Source: Marsupella aquatica (Eukaryota; Marchantiophyta). Taken from it: a stretch of DNA of 64,000 bases. Of this stretch, positions 1 to 10,100 are shown piece by piece. Location of the stretch: positions 6,386,001 to 6,450,000 of the forward strand of contig OZ316895.1 in NCBI GenBank assembly GCA_973895155.1. The letters run 5' to 3'. The number at the start of each line of letters is the position of its first letter. Within the stretch, counting starts at the first letter, position 1. Position numbers and translations under genes: made by a program. Under the pieces are notes generated by a model. That model had not been told where the DNA came from, ran no database searches, and was given only the letters and a program-made list of their open reading frames with translations.

Positions 1-233
1 TTGGAGAACCTCAATCAGTGGTCACCCAATTAAAATTCCGCAATTCGCTCACCTAGCCATACCAGCAATCTGGCAGTGTACAGGAGGTATGAAGCATGTG
101 GCATAGCCCTATATGATATGTGCAGTTAACTAGGGTTTCTTTGCGAATCTCAATCAACAGACACGAAAACAATTCCGCAACTGGCTCTACCTAAGTCATA
201 CCAGCAGCCTGGCAGTACGTGTAGGAGGTACCT
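1..233. repeat. Two-copy tandem repeat (~138 bp)
   Basis: Positions 7-89 and 145-230 carry the same diverged unit: CTCAATCA, then ATTCCGCAA, then CATACCAGCA, then CTGGCAGT, then AGGAGGTA, in the same order and at nearly the same spacing. The copies differ by many substitutions and small indels, so the duplication is old. Nothing coding is visible here or in 234-563, which would hold the 3' UTR of the E2 gene to the right. Confidence 0.6.
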
Positions 234-563
234 TTCAAAATGGTAGACATCTGGAAGTAACTTGAATAGAGGAAATTGGATACCCCTTTTAAAATCACAA
301 AAAATCTACTGAAAACCAGAATTCAATCCATCATTTGAATTCGAAGGGTCAGGGTGGTAAATTTTGAAACCGTTGCACCTCCGTGAGGCTATGGTAGCGA
401 CCATCAGTGGCCAACAGAAGAAATGCAGTGGACGCTTTCAAATTGCCGGTGAATTTAAAGGGTTGGCACGGTCAGCTATGGAGTCCTCGCAATATTCTCA
501 AAAAAAATGAAAGCTGTAGTACTCCTCCGTGGATCTCAACAGCCACATGACCAGTCAGTTCAC

Positions 564-1091
564 TCATAAGTCAGACACGTAATCATCGTCGCTCACCTCC
601 TCATCACTGCTCGACTCCGGGCTGTTCGGCTCAACATGGTCAGCTTGAGCAGGAGCAGGAGCATGTACTGCACAGTGCTCTTCCAGTATCTTTGCATAAT
701 TCCCAGAGTCTTTCATCATCAGTGCAGCAGCCTCTGAATTCAGAGGGTGTGACGGATTGGGGTACAGCAGAAGCTGAGGAAGAAACACTTCAAAAACATT
801 CAGTAGATCAAACATCGGACTCCAAGTCTGGCGCAGGACATCGAGACAAATAGTACCAGAGGTTTCACTAATGTTCGGATGAAATATCCGATTCAAAAAA
901 CGGATTGAGGGAGGCTGGAACGGATATTCATCCGGCAGCCTCACGCGTAATTTCCATGTCCCCTCTTGATAAGGACTGTCTCGTGGGCCATGAAATTCCA
1001 CCCGAATCTCCTCCAGCCCATCGTTCACTGTCTCGACTTTGAAGTCACTCATCATCAACTTCATCACATCCATCTCCCGCCTCTTGCACAT
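564..1091 (-). CDS. Ubiquitin-conjugating enzyme E2, UBE2H type (plant UBC4/5/6 group)
   Basis: A 175-residue E2 that would take ubiquitin from E1 onto a catalytic cysteine and pass it on with an E3. The UBC fold spans roughly residues 5-140: the N-terminal KRREMD followed by KLMMSD is typical of the UBE2H group, HPN sits at 71-73, the catalytic Cys at 82 in GTICLDV, and [14 protein letters not shown] with LLLYPNPS follows. The C-terminus is a Ser/Asp/Glu-rich tail, also typical of this group. A stop lies in frame immediately 5' of the ATG, so the start is firm. The reading frame is unbroken and has no intron, whereas I recall plant UBC4/5/6 genes as intron-containing, so this may be a retrocopy (inference). 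Substitutions inside the usually fixed core (SHPLNSE in place of the SDP-type loop) suggest a divergent paralogue. No retroposition poly(A) tract is visible. Confidence 0.9.
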   Translation of the reverse strand: MCKRREMDVMKLMMSDFKVETVNDGLEEIRVEFHGPRDSPYQEGTWKLRVRLPDEYPFQPPSIRFLNRIFHPNISETSGTICLDVLRQTWSPMFDLLNVFEVFLPQLLLYPNPSHPLNSEAAALMMKDSGNYAKILEEHCAVHAPAPAQADHVEPNSPESSSDEEVSDDDYVSDL

Positions 1092-1739
1092 TTTTCCCTA
1101 CTCAAAATACTAAGCTCAAGTATTCCAAACCAACCCTCCAATGGCAGTCGGTAATTAGTCAATAAGTAGTCGCAATCAGCCAGGAACCTCTCGGCAATCT
1201 CCAGAACCTTCAACTTCACGACCTAACCGATTTCCCAGGAGTGCAAATCTCTCTCTCTCAATCTTTCAAAAACGGATCTGCTCGAGCAGGCAATCCGACG
1301 AATGCCCACCTCAACAGCAAGCAGCACAACGATTGGCACCAACAACAGCAACAACACGAACAGCGAGCATTCCCCTGACCCACCGATAAATCGATTGCAG
1401 CCAGCCAGTCACGCTGCTCCCACCTCTCTCTACCACCGAGCCGCACCACGTCAGGCCACGAGAGCAGGCTTCGTCCTCCTCTGCGAGAGCAGTCGTTGAG
1501 TAGTAACCGTAGGAGTACAAGTAGTGGTACTGCAGTGGTAGCACACAAGGGACCAAATGGAAACAACAAGAGCTCTAGTACGCAGATCCCGCAGCAGGAG
1601 CGATTCGCGCACTCTATTCATAATTCTTCTACTCTCTAGTCCTCGACGAAATCCTTGACAAACTTCAGCAGCAAGCATAGGGTGGGGGACGGTCTTCGGT
1701 CCTGCCAGAAGGAAGGAGTGAGTGATAAGCAAGCAAGCG

Positions 1740-2228
1740 AGCCACGATCGACGGAGGGGAAGGGAAGGGACGGGCAGCAGCGCCGAAGAGTCCTCGAAGT
1801 CTCGAAAACGAATCAAATTGGGGTGAAAAACCCAATTTGTGATAACTACAGTAGAAAGGAGAGCGATCAATCAGCAGCAGAGCATCACCGCACGGAATTG
1901 CTGTAGTTATCTGCCAATTTCAGTTGGTAACGCCCAATCGTCCCCTGAAGCCCCGGATCGAGGAAGGTCGGAGGCGACAGAGGCGAGGGGCAGCAGAAGA
2001 GTCCTCGAAGGTCTCGAAAACGAATCATATTGGACAACGAACTAATCATGATGGCGAGAAAGAGAGGCCGAAGTAGATTGTCACTGTAGTTATTATTTTG
2101 CCACTTTGATCATGAGTTGCCCATGCCCGATCTGATCTGCCCCAAAAGCCAGGGATCGATGAAGGTCGGAGGCGACGCAGGGATGGGCGGCAGAAGAGTC
2201 CTCGAAGTCTCGAAAACGGATCAAAATC
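1740..2228. repeat. Diverged tandem repeat, ~200-bp period, three copies
   Basis: A block ending GTCCTCGAAG..TCTCGAAAACG recurs at about 1787-1822, 1999-2034 and 2196-2228. The second and third copies share a longer body: CTGTAGTTAT, then a proline-poor C-rich stretch, then GAAGGTCGGAGGCGAC. A weaker relative lies near 4860-5010. The flanking 1092-1740 stretch holds the presumed promoter side of the E2 gene; several open frames there overlap on both strands and I do not support any as a gene. Confidence 0.65.
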
Positions 2229-2495
2229 AGTCAACATACAAATTGTGATGACGAGAATATGAGCCAGATACAGTAGTACAGTAGTGTTATCGCAGTTCAC
2301 GGACAACAATGCGAAATATTATTTTATATGCCAGGAAATAAGGAAACTGAAGCCCAATGATCTAAGGGCCTTCTTGCATGTAGTCCTGCGCGAACAACTA
2401 TGCTAAATATTATATTATATCTTAGGACATAAGGAAAAAGCACAATTGGATCTAAGGGCCTTCTTGCATGTAGTCCATCCTGAAAAGAACAGCCC

Positions 2496-2812
2496 CTTAC
2501 ACAGCTGGTGGTGGCAGCCCCTTGCTGAGCGAGACTTTCCTTTGAGTGAGGCAAATCCCTACAGCACTAATCTAGGAATTCTAAGGGCAAGGCATGAAAA
2601 GTTTTCCGGCGCTTCCCGTCCCTACCTTTGATATATGAATAAGATAACATATAATGGCCAGTTGCACAACTGGTTGCAGCCCCTAACTGAGCCAAACTTT
2701 CCCCTGAGTGAGGCAGTCCTGACGGCACTAATCTAGGATCTCTATAGGCAATGAAAAGTTTCCAGCCCTTCACCGTCCCTACCTTTGATATATGAATAAG
2801 ATAACATATTGC
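2496..2812. repeat. Tandem duplication of ~160 bp
   Basis: Two adjacent copies share CAGCCCCT..CTGAGC, TTTCC..TGAGTGAGGCA, GCACTAATCTAGGA and the long closing block CCGTCCCTACCTTTGATATA followed by TGAATAAGATAACATAT, ending at about 2650 and 2810. No coding content is visible. Confidence 0.75.
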
Positions 2813-2889
2813 CATGTAGAATGACAGAAAGGAAACAACAACCAAGGATACACAGGTAAGTGGGCAGGGCACATGCCCTGACATAGCAG

Positions 2890-4300
2890 ATTATGTGAGG
2901 ATTTGAGATGACCTTTTTGCTGACAATTCAGGAATCGCAAGGGCCACATTTTTAAGACAATGGCACACACAAGACAGCCCTAAGACATTGGTCATACACA
3001 TACTCACACGACTCCAGTTGAGGGCATGTGCAAGGTCCTTCAAAGTGCGACCCTCAACTGGAGTCGTGTGAGTATGTGTATGACCAAAACTTTCTGGCGG
3101 CACCCCCTCATGCACCAGGCCTGGTGGTAGAGATTTTGGGGTCCCAAGGGCAAGGGCAAGAAACTTTCCCAACCTCCAACTTTTGAATAAAACAAAACTC
3201 AGACCTGCTTATTTGTAGATCATTGGGAGATATTTTGGTGCAAAAGGAGCACAGGCTGCCATGCGTGGTGCCCAATGTTGCACTTGATAAGAACCGAGAT
3301 CTCCGTTTTGCCTAGGATTTTTCTGGGGCTAAGGGCCACATCTCTGAGGACCCGCACATGCAAGTTTGGCCTACGGCCAACCTCACATATATGTAAGTGG
3401 CCCTTCACAATGTGGCCCTCAACCTGACGCATGTCACCATATCAGCTAGAGAAACCGGCCTGAACCCCCTCATGTGCCAGGCCTGACCGCATGAATTTTG
3501 CATTTCCAAAGGCAAGGAATGTCCCCACCTCAAAGTGCAGAATAAAATAGTAGCACAAATGCAAGTTTGCTCAAGTGCCAAGTATAATCTTTAGTTGCAA
3601 ACGAGGAGCAATACACACTTAAGGCCCAACTCGCATGTTCCTGGCCCTTTCCAGTGTGGCCCTAGTGTCTCACATGCCAGCATATCATTGAATGAGACAT
3701 ACCCAGGTGAACCTCTTGATGCGCCAGGCATGATGGCATATCCATGATGCATTTCCAAATGCAAGGGCCAGAAGCTTTCCCAGCCCTTGCAGGTCCCAAC
3801 CTTTGCCTTGTGAAAAGAATTCAAAAACAATTGTACAGTTATTGTAAAAAAAGTAGGGAACCCGCTTTGTGTCAGACTATGTTATCGAGAAAGCGCTATT
3901 TTTTTCCGAAAGCTAGTATTGGAAGTGCAAAGGGTTGCATGCTAGATGGTTCTCACATGCAGGTTGGCCCATAGCATTTACACAGATTTGTTGGACAAGT
4001 GCAATCTTGTTTTTTCCGGCATCTTTGAGAGTGATAAGGGCTAGAAATTTAAGGGCCAATGACATGCATGCATGTTGGCTCTAATTAAGGGTCATCTTGC
4101 ATCTCAAAGAAACCCGGCCTTCGGGAGAAAGATTTCTATTCTCCACAGAATCTGTCATTTTGCATTTTGCTAAGTGTGAACTTTGGTACCCTTCACTTGT
4201 TTTTATTCAACTTTCAAGGTTTGAGACCTCACGTCCTGTTTCTAGCCCTTGCCCATGGTCATCCACCACATATGAAGTGAGGCCTGCCTAAGGAGGAGGC
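2890..4300. repeat. Tract of highly diverged repeats, ~250-300-bp period
   Basis: A loose unit is repeated about four times. Each has AAGGGCCACAT or CCCAACTCGCATG-like text, then GTGGCCCT, then a CCAGGC..GATGGCA block, then a CAAGGGC..TTTCCC..CCAACCTTTG tail. Tails are seen near 3110-3200, 3470-3550 and 3720-3810. The copies are too diverged to fix the borders. The unit resembles the 2496-2812 repeat and may be a decayed array of one element. Confidence 0.45.
2988..3087. repeat. Perfect 37-bp inverted repeat (hairpin)
   Basis: Positions 2988-3024 are the exact reverse complement of 3051-3087, with a 26-base spacer. The arm begins TTGGTCATACACATACTCAC. The surrounding repeats are heavily diverged, so an error-free arm of this length suggests a recent inversion, a small foldback element, or an imprint of template switching. 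Confidence 0.95.
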
Positions 4301-5600
4301 TGAGGCATACAAATATAAGTGAATGTTGGAATGCCACCAGTTCAGTTGAGGGCCTGAAACTCAAGGACTGTGCACATGCTAGACAGCCTTAGGCATTGGA
4401 CAGAATTCCAGGGACCAGCACATTTAACCCAAGTGAATTCCAAAAATTTAAATTTTAAAGTTCTTAAGAAGGGAAAGGCGCAAGGACCATCAATTGCCAA
4501 GCAAGTCAGTGACTAATACCACCCAAGCAAAAGGAAACAGACAGGACATTGTGCAAGCTAAACTGAGATAGCAATTCTGTTTCTTTTCTTATCAACAGTA
4601 ACCTGGTCCATCTAGAATGCAAGGTTAATGGGAGTGGTCCATCTAAGCATTACATTAGGAGTTGAGGGAACACCAATATAGCATTATCCTGTTTTCAGTT
4701 TTTAAATCTTAGAAATAATGAGTACACTGTAAATCACTGCTTATATCAAGATGCTTGGAATATTTGCAATATTTATTGCATACAAAAATTTTCAGGCACA
4801 CTAGAATATTTTACTTTCAAGTCCAAAAATTTAATAAATATTTATTATTGGTCAAACCAGGGTGGCACTATGGCAGAGCAAGCGGCAGAGCATCAAGGCA
4901 AGGGTGGTAGGACAGGATTACTGTATCATTTGCTAATTTCAGTTGCTGGTGTGCTCCTAATCTTCCCCTAAAGCACGGACCAACACAAAGACTGGCTAAG
5001 GTGACTTGGATGGACAATGTAACATTGTGTAAAGGGAAAAGAAAGGTAGGGAGAATATTAAGGAAGAACTTTGTAGGATTCATATCTCCTTAATATGGAC
5101 TAACTATATAGTTGCGTTCTTAGTGGAAGGCTCTTAGAAATTTCTTTCAGATAACATCTTGAGGGTGTTCTAGAAAATCATAAAGTGTTTAAAAGAAGTG
5201 GAAGCTCAGCGAGACCGTGAGGTTGTCCATTGCAACTCCTATGGATGGAGCATTGTTTTAAACCGAACACGTGGTCTGAAACAGAAATGAACCTTGTGAT
5301 CTCGGAATTAGTAGACAGGACTTTACCCTGGGATTGCTTTTCTGTCAGGTCAAGTCTGGTTTTTTTATTGCCTTGCCCTGGTAGGAGTTCAACACAGCCA
5401 AGCACACAGGCTGCTTATCAAGCACCTAGTAAATATCAGCCCACAATGCAGCAATCAGGCATGACATACTTTAAAGACTGAGCTCATCTGGTTAAACAAG
5501 TCAAATGATCTGTCAAAGTGAACAAACATGATCCCCTACCTCATAAGTGTGATTTTTACTTGACATAGAATGCACTAAACAGTAGGACTGGTGTAAGTCA
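4301..5600. other. Non-coding stretch
   Basis: AT-rich DNA without a supported gene. Positions 4860-5010 contain a weak copy of the 1.9-kb repeat (GGCAGAGCA, then a CTGTA..TTTGC/TGCTAATTTCAGTTG block, then CTTCCCCTAAAGC). Nothing else is recognised. Confidence 0.5.
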
Positions 5601-5696
5601 TGTTAGGTATTTATTCTTACGTCTAGGGTTACGATATGTAACTATAGTTAGGCTAACCATAGTTAGAGACTGGTTAGGTTAACTAAGTTGCACACT

Positions 5697-6056
5697 ATAT
5701 GAACCTGTTGGCGGGAACCCGGGTTCGTCCCACGATATTGCACCCTCAAAAGGGTTAAATATTTCTTTTACAAACTAGTGTCCGTACTTGCATTTAATGC
5801 TGCAAAACCTACTATCTCTGCACTGACAGGAGCGAGATTCGAACCTAGCACCTGATGACTCCCACCCAAGCACTTTAACCAGCAAGATACTACTCGAGGT
5901 GTACTAGTTGAAATGTCGAAAACTTATATAAACAGTTAAAATGCTTTGTTACTTTGTGAAATTTCACCCTCACCCTTTTCTCGTCGGCCCTCAATGAAGT
6001 TCGTGGCAGGCTTCGGGTTCCAATGTGAACCCGGGTTCCCGCTAACAGGTTCATAT
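5697..6056. mobile_element. 360-bp terminal-inverted-repeat element nested in the solo LTR
   Basis: The 30-bp ends match as an inverted repeat with one mismatch (5697-5726 against 6027-6056). The arm reads ATATGAACCTGTTGGCGGGA onward into ACCCGGGTTC. Removing it rejoins LTR sequence on both sides, which fixes it as an insertion. It has no coding capacity, so a MITE-like non-autonomous element is likely. The palindromic ATAT at each edge could be either a target duplication or the end of the arm. Confidence 0.85.
5826..5898 (-). other. tRNA-like module inside the nested element
   Basis: On the minus strand a B-box-like GGTTCGAATCT is preceded, about 40 bases upstream, by TTGCTGGTTAAAGTGCTTGG, which resembles an A box and D arm. 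The segment does not fold convincingly as a full functional tRNA, so I read it as a tRNA-derived promoter remnant of SINE type. The alternative is a decayed tRNA gene carried by the element. Confidence 0.4.
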
Positions 6057-6369
6057 TCTAAACGGTGTTTGCTAGGATAAGTGAAACTAAGGCTCATTGT
6101 TACGGAGCCACTTGAGAGATGATGAGAGTTTATACCGTGGAGACTTGGTATGGCCGACGGGCTTAGAGTTCAATAAAACTCTCTTGTGTGTTCCCGTGGA
6201 CGTAGCCTCGAGGAGGTGAACCACATATCTCTTGTGTCGACTACTTGAAGTGTTGGAAGTGTCATGGGCTTACCGTCGTGAATGTCATCTATGTTCAACA
6301 AGTCAAAGGGAAATGCCCTAGTAATTGCTATTGAGCAAAGACAACATTTATAACGACAAACCATCTTCT

Positions 6370-6470
6370 TGGGGATATGTTGTGTAGCATGACTAACTTC
6401 CACAAGTCTGTGACTAAGGTTAGCCCTAACTACAGTTAGTGTTATAACCCTAGACCTAAGAGTAAATGCC
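6370..6470 (-). mobile_element. Fragment of a Copia LTR, opposite orientation
   Basis: The text GTAGCATGACTAAC, GACTAAGGTTAG, ACCCTAGACCTAAGAGTAAA and TGCCTAA follows the distal end of the solo LTR at 46566-46912, and it mirrors 5602-5650 as an inverted repeat. It lies only about 70 bases beyond the end of the solo LTR at 5601-6300. It is a truncated copy of the same family. Confidence 0.55.
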
Positions 6471-6599
6471 TAAAAATTGTGCACTTACCTAAAAGCTTTC
6501 ATACACACTTATAGAGGGTTTTCACTTATATGTACTGGTAGTTTAGTGCTGTCCCCTTTGCAATTACAAAAACTGCTAAATGGTTGGGAAAAGGAAGTC

Positions 6600-6850
6600 A
6601 GAATATGATGTGTTGCAGTTATCCAGGGTATGCTGCACTTATTCACAGTTAGGTATAATAGAATTTATGCTGGTAACAGATGTTGCACTTGTAGTTCAAT
6701 GAAATGCACTTATCCACGCTGCACTTATACACGCTGCACTTATACACGCTTCCTTATAATAGACTTTACGCTGGTAACAGATGTTGCACTTATACACGGT
6801 TCAATATAATAGACTTTACGCTGATAACAGATGTTACTGTGTTGCAATGC
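6600..6850. repeat. Short tandem repeats upstream of the rhodanese gene
   Basis: Units built of ATAATAGA(C/A)TTTA(C/T)GCTG, then GTAACAGATGTTGCACTT, then ATACACG recur about three times, and CTGCACTTATACACG is repeated back to back near 6717-6750. The array ends about 300 bases before the first usable ATG of the next gene, so it lies in its promoter or 5' UTR. Confidence 0.75.
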
Positions 6851-7156
6851 GTGGATAGGGTCCTGACAAATTTGGCCAATCAGGGAGGGACCGGGCTCTT
6901 CTCCATCATTTCTGTCGATGGGCCATCACTTCATTGATAGAAAGAAGATCAATTTTGAAGTTCTCCCTTTACACAAACAACCATGTCCACCTAGCGAATC
7001 GCAAGGAACTCGTCCGATATGCTGAAAGATTGTGGATATGGTGGAGAAGAGAATGGCAGAGCATTTTCGTGCCTCTTTCAGACGAAATGCTGAACGGAGC
7101 TGAGCTCATGAATGAGTTGACGATGGTTGTTGATTTGTAGAATCAGGAATTCCGTG

Positions 7157-10100
7157 ATGCTGGGAGGCATTATGGCTCGCATTGGGCCCGTGCAGCTTTG
7201 TCGACAAGGTGTTTTCTCCGGCGGATCGGTGACAAATGTAGGGCTTTTAAAGACTGGAAATCATCCCCAGGTCTTGTATTTCTTGAAGTTAAAGAAGGGA
7301 CCGAGATTAAAAGCCACAGCAAGGGCCGAATTGCGAGCAGTATTGGCTGCAGATGCAACAGAAACCGTCACTGTGCCGGGTGCTGTATCTTCAAGCGAGG
7401 TCATTAGAACTGCAGTGGACAGCTCGCTAACAAATGAGTATTTGTCTACAATTGGTGTGCCAACACAAATTGAAGGTGGTTCCCCTTTGGGGCAAGAGGG
7501 AGTCGCAGACGTGGAGCCTTCCTCATTCTTTACGTCTGGAGACGTCCCTGCTGCAAGTCCTTCAGTAGAAGTTGATCCCAATTTACTGGACGTTCCTGCC
7601 GCAAGTCCTTCAGTAGAAATTGATCCGAATCTTCTGAATGGAGCAGACTCCTCTCCATCAACGTTACCTTCAGCTGTGGATGCGCTGCAGTCTGCTGGCG
7701 AGGATGGGTCAGTAGATCAGTCTGCATTGAGTGCCCAAGAAGAATACCTTAGGTTAATTGGAGGAGGTAATCAGGGTGCTGAGCAGGTACAGACAGATGA
7801 CTTTGGTGAGCCCCTGAAAGCTGCCCAGGACAGCATTAGTGATTCTCTGAAAGCTGCACAAGAAGGCATCAACACTGCACGAGATGCATCTGCCAAGTCT
7901 GTGGAGGATGTCGTCAATGCCCTTAAAGCTTCTGTGGACTCAGCCGGTAGCAGCATAAAGAATGCTTATGGTTCTGTGAACGGATCAATAGTTAGGGTGG
8001 TAAAGTCAGTCACAGCGCCCTTGAACAAAAATGTGGATGAGCTACAATCCGGAGTGGAGAACGCTACTCAAGGAGTGGCTGTAGATATTTCTAGTGTGTT
8101 TCGTGTTGGGACTCCTGCCAATGATGCTCTAAAGGAGGTCGTTACAGTTGTGAAGAGCGTCACAGGTTCAGCTTTAGGAGCAGCTGGCAGTTTGATCACG
8201 CAGGCTTACTCTACTACCAAGGACAGTGTTCCCCCTGAAGTCCAGTCTTTTCTGAACTCTGCGGAGGAGAAGGTTGCACAGTTGACAGGACCTGTGGGAT
8301 CTGCCATTGACCAGGTTTGTATTGGGCACAATTGGCCTTCAATCAGCATCGAGTGACCTTGACAAACACTGTTTTTATGCTCAAAAAACACGGAGATCAC
8401 ATCATGTGAATGTAGAGCTCACAGTTTAGAGGAAAGTAGAAATTACAGCACCGTAGTAGTCATAATTATCTTCAGAATTCAAGAGTACAAAATACGAAGC
8501 CGCTGAGGGTCTTTTTGAACTTACTATGTGTTATGTCTGGAAGATAATTGTGATTGTCGCAGTTCACTAGGGAAGACTTTTGGTCGCGTTCCTTTACGAA
8601 AGGGGCCCTAGTAACTGACCACAGTTGTTGAAATGCAGGCATATATCATCCTTAGTGACGCAGAAAGAGCTGTGGGTCTTGACACGGACAATCCAGTCAT
8701 TCCAGTCATTTTGGTTGTGGGTGGATCTCTTTTCTTAGGGTATGGCTTTCATGCAACTCATGCGCTTGGGGCAGTCATTCCTGCATGCTGATACTGCATG
8801 TATCTAATGCACTATTAGGTAGGGAGATTGTTCGTTGTGAGGAAATCCCCATAAGTTACCATGATAGAGCTGAGCTGTAGGAAGTTTCAAGGCCATGAGC
8901 AGCTCGTCATTGTTGAATATTTCTACTGATTTGATTAAGAGAAATCATAGCAATTATTTGGTGGCAGATTTACGTTCTTAAATGTCCGGTATGGTGGATA
9001 TTCCGGTGATTTACCTCCAAGTGCGGCACTGGATGCACTCAAGAAAGAGAATGCTGTTTTAGTTGATATTCGTCCACAGGCAAGTTGACCCTTACTGTCT
9101 TCGGTTTTTTTAACGCTCTTTGCTTTCTAGGTTAGAGATTCGGCCACTAGAGTTCATAGGCGTTTATGACCCCTGAGACTGGCTCAATCCTTTTTCTTGT
9201 GGCCTGTCTTTGGGGAATTACAGGGCAAGGTTGGGAATTCAATGAATGAATCTCTTTCTCTCACGGATCTTAGCGAAGTCGGGAGTAGCTTGCCATGTAG
9301 ATCTGTTCCCCAATAACTCTTTAGACTTGCTTGTCTTACTTCTTGAGAGAAGTTCTTCATTAGTATGTTTATCTTGCTTTGCTCGTTAGCAGAGGATGGG
9401 CCATCCCTCGAGTAAGAGGTGACCTCAAAAATGTGCGCCATGTGATGTTCATGTATTTCACCACGTCTATCCCTGTTGCAGGAAGCAAGGCAGGTAGACG
9501 GGATTCCAGACCTTCGAAGATCGACGAGGTCGAAGTTTGCTGCTGTTGAACGTTTCAAGGTTGGTCGTCAAATGTCCAGTTCCTCCCAGTTCTTTGTCAT
9601 CTGGCAAGCGATTTTTTGGATTCCTTTCTGCATTTTGAGAACTCATCCATTCCTGCGCTCCAGGAACGCAGAATCGTTCGTAGAAGATGTACTGGTTCTG
9701 TCTCAAGATTAATTAAGGGCAGAGCTAGGTACAAATTCCAACGTTAGGTTAGGGTATCAGTCTTCGCAGACTCACTTACGTCCAGTGGGTCTACTTTGTT
9801 GTCGTTTGAAAGGTCTGACATGAGTTTCAAGTTTGTGATCTCAAGCAGTGTATCTCTGGGCCTCTGTGAGACACATTGCTTGAATGAAATTACTGATTGT
9901 GGTCTTGACCGTCGGAAGAGCTTATATGCCTTGCTTTCCGTAGGTTGAGGGAGCACTTCGCGGCATGGTAAAAAAAACTGGTGACGTGGAATCCCTGATC
10001 ACAGCGGCTGTCATCAGGAATTTGAAAAATGTGAATGTACGTAGAATCCGGCTTTTCTGTATATTTAATGTCAGCATTACTAGCAAGTACATAGGCTTTT

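Larger units (their letters stand above)
5601..6300 (+). mobile_element. Solo LTR of the Copia family, plus orientation, interrupted
   Basis: The element starts TGTTAG and ends TTCAACA and is flanked by a 5-bp direct duplication, AGTCA, at 5596-5600 and 6301-6305. Its 6060-6300 half is clearly the reverse complement of the LTR of the full Copia element at 15650: shared blocks include GGCTCATTGTTACGGAGC, TGTTCCCGTGGACGTAGCC and GTGAACCAC. No internal domain remains, so it is a solo LTR left by LTR-LTR recombination. It is much more diverged than the full element and has been split by a 360-bp insertion at 5697-6056. Confidence 0.9.

Noticed and set aside
1258-1906. Several overlapping open frames on both strands upstream of the E2 gene
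   Set aside because: They are low-complexity (CAG/AGC-rich) and lie in or next to tandem repeats; none shows a domain.
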